64,000 bases of DNA from Sipunculus nudus. Its lineage: Eukaryota; Annelida; Sipuncula; Golfingiida; Sipunculidae. The DNA lies in the NCBI GenBank assembly GCA_026874595.1, contig CM049307.1, positions 97,892,330 to 97,956,329 of the forward strand, in the 5' to 3' direction. Of the stretch, positions 60,489-64,000 are shown piece by piece (positions within the stretch are counted from its first letter, which is position 1; every line of letters starts with the position of its first letter). The notes under the pieces are model-generated. The model worked only from the letters and a program-made list of their open reading frames with translations, was not told where the DNA came from and made no database searches. Made by a program: the position numbers and the translations under genes.

Positions 60489-61233
60489 ATAACACACTTT
60501 GAACAGATGGCAGAATTAACATTATGAGCGTACAATACTTTTAACTTGCATGTTGTGTTTTGCTTAAGATGATATACCATGAATAGTAATTGCACAATTG
60601 TCATTCAGTATCATATTTTATTTGAGTAAGAACACAAGAAGACGAATAGCTTTAGTATATATAAAATGTCTACCAAACAGACTTGTACTACATTTTATTC
60701 CAGGTGAGTGTTTCTCAGTTGTTTGTTTGTTTATTATTTATTTAGTTATTAATTCTTTATTTTTCCTATTCTCATTTTTTTTCGCTTCAACTGACATGAA
60801 TTAGTATTATATTTATTTTTGTTGGTGTTGATGTTATTATTATTATTAATTACAATTTCAGTTTAGTACACATCTGTATATTTAAGTTGAGTAAAGATAA
60901 GTTAGAGGAAAAGTGAAGTAGACATTTAAAGCAAAGTTAACTAAATATTTAACCAGGTATTCAGTTTATTATTATTTTATTTAGATCAATTATAAAATGC
61001 ATATTAGAAAATTGCACAGAATGAATGGATTGCATTTTCTTGTGAAATTCATTTATTTATTTTTCTAAATTATTGTAAGTCATGATTATAATAACTTATA
61101 TATTAGTAACATCTAAGCAATACTGATACATGTTTTTGTATTTTTTGTATTGACTTTAAATTCACATATATTTGGAACTATGGGCCTGTGGCCTTCATTT
61201 CCGGAATAAAGCATTTGTTTGTTTGTTTGTTTG
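60489..61233 (+). other. LINE A 3' UTR and (TTTG)n tail
   Basis: This is AT-rich, with no open frame of note except an incidental 68-codon one at 60598-60804. It ends GGCCTTCATTTCCGGAATAAAGC with the AATAAA signal at 61205-61210, then TTTG units to 61233. Confidence 0.8.
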
Positions 61234-61244
61234 CTTTGTAATTT
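61234..61244 (+). repeat. LINE A target-site duplication, right
   Basis: CTTTGTAATTT; partner at 55723-55733. Confidence 0.92.
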
Positions 61245-61940
61245 CATTTAACCATGCCCTGGGGCTGATCTGCCTTTGGTTTTGCTAAGTGCTCTTTGAG
61301 CTCAATTAGTGACATATGGGCCGAGTGGAATCGGAGTCATCTCCCTCCTCTGTGATGGGATGCTCCAGTGGATTGAATAAAGTTTTACTATTTTGTATTA
61401 TTTCCTCTACTTGATCTTTAAAATCTTCGTCATATTAGAGGTCTCCTGGGGTTCGGTGTAATTTTTCAAGTGTCTCTACGAATAGATCTGCCCGCTCATT
61501 TGCTACAGCAGCTGTCAGTAGGGCGTGTCAGTGATTTAATTTTAATTGTGTTTGGATGAAGCTGGGAGTTGGTGAACTTTTTGAAGTTTTTCCAAAAATC
61601 TCCTAGGTTTGTGGTGTGGTCTAGGCCTGTAATGTATTCGTTCCACTGTCAACCTGTAGATGTGTGACAATGTCTATGTTGTGAGGGTCCACCATTTTGC
61701 AGCTATTAATTTGCTGAATGTAGCCAGTCAGCTTTTCCAAGGTTTCTAAATAGTTTTTGGGGGATTCATGATAGGCTCCAAGTTTTGACTGACATGTATT
61801 GGGAGGGTATCTGAGCTGACATCCTTTCCGACTTGAAAGTCTGACATTACGGCAATATCAGGCGATGATAGTGCCAGGTCTTGTATGTTCCACTGATCAG
61901 CAATGTGGTGATATGTGGGTTCAGTGTTGTTTAATAAGAG
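61245..61940 (-). pseudogene. LINE C (Jockey-like) endonuclease end and RT start, antisense, single copy
   Basis: On the minus strand IADQWNIQDLALSSPDIAV, then SDFQVGKDVSSDTLPIHVS (about 61900-61800) match the C-terminal part of a Jockey-type AP endonuclease, whose motif normally reads S-D-H-x-P-I. After a decayed linker the sequence reaches GRSAPGHG at about 61275-61250, the start of the RT APGPDG motif. Its continuation (LNEITKYLRES) reads only if the LINE A insertion is ignored. Many frameshifts and stops. Confidence 0.75.
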
Positions 61941-62098
61941 ATTAAACGTAGTTTAAACGAAAATCAACAAATTCAAGCCATTGACCCCCCACCCCCGGTT
62001 AAACATTGCCGACGTTACTCAAACACACAACACGGGACTGGACGTCATTGAACCCTCACCAGATCTAAACAGGTAATGGGTACACTTGTCCATAAGTA

Positions 62099-62099
62099 A

Positions 62100-62130
<31 letters not shown>

Positions 62131-62139
62131 AATATATAT
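62099..62139. repeat. (CA)n(TA)n compound microsatellite
   Basis: About 20 bp of CA is followed by about 20 bp of TA. Confidence 0.95.
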
Positions 62140-62373
62140 CGATTAAAATTATACGTGCGATGTTATTAGTATTACCTACAATTATGAATCGAACGTAATG
62201 AATGTCAGTGACATGAACGTGTATGAAGCTAAGGAATCAAGAGGTGATCAGTTACTGGCCGTCTGTACAAAAGTCGAGCTTATGTTGTTTAGCATCTGAT
62301 TCGTTCCTCCATCGAGACGTCTAGCATTGACACGTTTTTGTACTGAGTCATCAAACAGGGGAAACGGCGGGAG

Positions 62374-63200
62374 TAATGTGTACTCGCGCAATTCACTTAG
62401 CCTTAAAGGCGCTCTGTTGTGAAAACTCTGGTTTTGACAATGGATCTGGAGACATGGACATACGTGTTCTGATCATACAGACACACAAATGAAGCTTGTG
62501 GATGAAGAAGAAAAGGTTGCCACTGGAGCAAAACTTTGACCGCTCATAAATGCCCCTATTACTACGCTAAACATTGTCAAGGCAGTAAGGGTATCAGGTC
62601 AAGGAAGAAGAAAGAAGAAAAACTGGAGGCGGATTAGCCGGTCTGTGAATTTATCCTTGGGGTGCATGTCAGTTTCGTGTTCACACGCTTGAATAATGTG
62701 ATCTGTACGAGAAGTCCTATCTTCCTTAGCCCCTGGAGAGAAACCAAATGCTGTTGGAAGTGGGAGTATTGGTGGAACACCCTTGGAAAGCCCTGATGAG
62801 CACTTCCCTCTACTTCAGTGTCAAAGCCGAGTCTGACAGTGACAGTAAAAGCCGTTAAAGGCTCTCCAAAACCGAATGTTCCTACAAACCAGAAAGTTTT
62901 ACGTCATTGGGGAATAAACTAAACTCGACTTTACCAGTGCAGTCTTGATTGAAGGGCAAGACTCAGGAAGAGTGAAATTGCTTGGAACGGTTACATGAGC
63001 AATATCCAGATTGAAATGGACGAGAGGTTTCCTAAAGTGTACGTTTTCCATCCTGTCATAAAACGCTGGATGACACTCCCATCCTTTATAGAATTCCAAG
63101 ATGCAGAAATGATGTGCAACAAATTATTAGCCACTTCTCTGTTTAAACCTCAACCGAAAGGACGTCCTTGGTCGCGCCGCTGCTGCAGGTGTATATAGAA
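62374..63200 (+). pseudogene. Decayed coding-like block, family not recognised
   Basis: ATG at 62374 opens 37 codons (MCTRAIHLALKALCCENSG). Coding-like sequence then continues in other frames: MKLVDEEEKVATGAKL, GQGRRKKKNWRRISRSVN, LAPGEKPNAVGSGSIGG, VLIEGQDSGRVKLLGTV, and from ATG 62995 67 codons containing ERFPKVYVFHPVIKRWMTLP. The last phrase looks like a Kelch-type blade (VYVFxPxxxxWxxLP), but one blade is weak evidence. The intron-free, multiply frameshifted form suggests a pseudogene, perhaps processed. It could equally be a decayed transposon ORF. Confidence 0.3.
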
Positions 63201-64000
63201 CAGTGGTTGACGTGACGTACCCTTACAGTTGCCAGACAGCTTGTGGACGATGTTTGGTTGTGTGGCGAGCTCTTATGATAAAACAAAAAGGTCTGACACA
63301 AACCATCGTTGCACATGCATGTCTGGTGTTAATTTAATGAATTCAATACTGGCTTAGATACAAAACAATGTTAAGTGTGATCCAAGTTTAATCATTACCA
63401 GTTAATCTCGAGTTGAATAATTAGTTTATTTATATGGTATGAAAATAATGAGTTATGAATGAAAATATGACAAAATATACATAATTATTACAGAAATATA
63501 GTAATGTTCATTATCGCATGGCCGTAAAGTGTTATTTTCAGGAAAACTGAAAGTTATTACTGCGAAAATTTAGAATTACAACTGTACATATAGGGGTCAA
63601 AAGCACGGTAGAATATATCCTGCTTCACATTGTGTGACACCTGGACCTGAAAAGCAAACTCTGTATAAAGAAACAAAAGATTCAGAGAGATGTTACATAT
63701 AACTCCCATTTAAAGATGTCATATTATTCGAAACAACATGAATCTTTCAGAAAATGTGTTAATCTCATGGTTATTTGAAGTACTTACCGACACATTCTGT
63801 GTTCAAAAATTGCTCTTTAGTATATAACAAAAGAAAAGCGCCAAAGAAAGCCTTAAAACTGAACAAATTTTTGCTTCAATCCTTTGAAGAAATGCTTAAT
63901 GTATAACCAATAGCGACAGCCATGTTCAATTGACAATTTACTTCCCTTGACACTTGACTCTATTTCAAGAAATAAGACATGAAATATAAATGGCTAATCA
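63201..64000. other. AT-rich sequence with no recognised feature
   Basis: I see no open frame, repeat or RNA motif worth calling in these 800 bases. Confidence 0.6.

Larger units (their letters stand above)
55734..61233 (+). mobile_element. LINE A, complete 5.5-kb copy
   Basis: A full-length non-LTR retrotransposon in the order: 5' end with ATGGCGCC and a CTCF-like word; ORF1 with 2A-like leader, coiled coil, RRM-like domain and C-terminal domain; ORF2 with AP-like endonuclease, RT and a C-terminal region; 3' UTR; AATAAA at 61205; and a (TTTG)n tail. It is flanked by an 11-bp target-site duplication, the mark of target-primed integration. All ORFs carry stops or shifts. The clade is uncertain. 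The C-terminal motifs occur in widespread mollusc and cnidarian elements, combined here with an L1-type ORF1. Confidence 0.9.

Noticed and set aside
62899-63099. 66-codon minus-strand frame
   Set aside because: It overlaps the better + frame at 62995 and has no motif.
1-64000. LTR retrotransposon, endogenous virus, tRNA or rRNA genes
   Set aside because: I found no long terminal repeats, protease/integrase motifs, tRNA box pairs or rRNA-like stretches. All recognised RT pieces are of LINE type.

Overview
The window is animal nuclear DNA, AT-rich and crowded with decayed retroelements. It has no operon logic, no rRNA or tRNA gene that I can find, and no intact single-copy host gene. A mollusc or other marine lophotrochozoan fits best. 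The reasons are CR1-type LINEs, a LINE leader of the WRARIG...GDVELNxGP (2A-like) type, a Penelope-like GIY-YIG fragment, an antisense Jockey-like LINE and long poly-G tracts. The taxon is an inference.

Layout. Nearly all of 1-56083 is one nested tandem array. The 10.3-kb block B occurs four times: 6950-17232, 25255-35526, 35527-45807 and 45808-56083. Each B holds, in order: a decayed CR1-like LINE (LINE B, + strand) ending in (TCAA)n; a spacer of unrecognised sequence with a degenerate ~300-430 bp tandem repeat; a minus-strand open frame of about 300 codons; an antisense Jockey-like RT fragment (LINE C); and the first ~350 bp of another LINE (LINE A), with a 2A-like motif. The first two B blocks are each preceded by 3'-truncated LINE A (ending at 1992 and 20296) and a ~5-kb segment X (1993-6949 and 20297-25254). 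The outer period is therefore about 18.3 kb. B blocks 3 and 4 lack LINE A/X between them, giving an inner period of about 10.3 kb. The order is LA'-X-B, LA'-X-B, B, B, full LINE A, single-copy flank.

The right end explains the array. A complete 5.5-kb LINE A (55734-61233) has a (TTTG)n tail and an exact 11-bp target-site duplication (55723-55733 and 61234-61244). It sits inside the minus-strand LINE C, whose RT lies to its left and whose endonuclease end lies to its right. X-B-C-A is thus probably the original order. An 18.3-kb tandem duplication broke LINE A at position 1992, and a second 10.3-kb duplication or deletion joined LINE A's 2A leader in frame to LINE B's ORF1, with only CC as shared microhomology.

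All LINE ORFs carry stops or frameshifts, so the locus is probably dead as a set of mobile elements. It remains informative as a nested amplicon with chimeric junctions. The last 2.8 kb hold the LINE C endonuclease remnant, a (CA)n(TA)n microsatellite and one decayed coding-like block, then plain AT-rich DNA.
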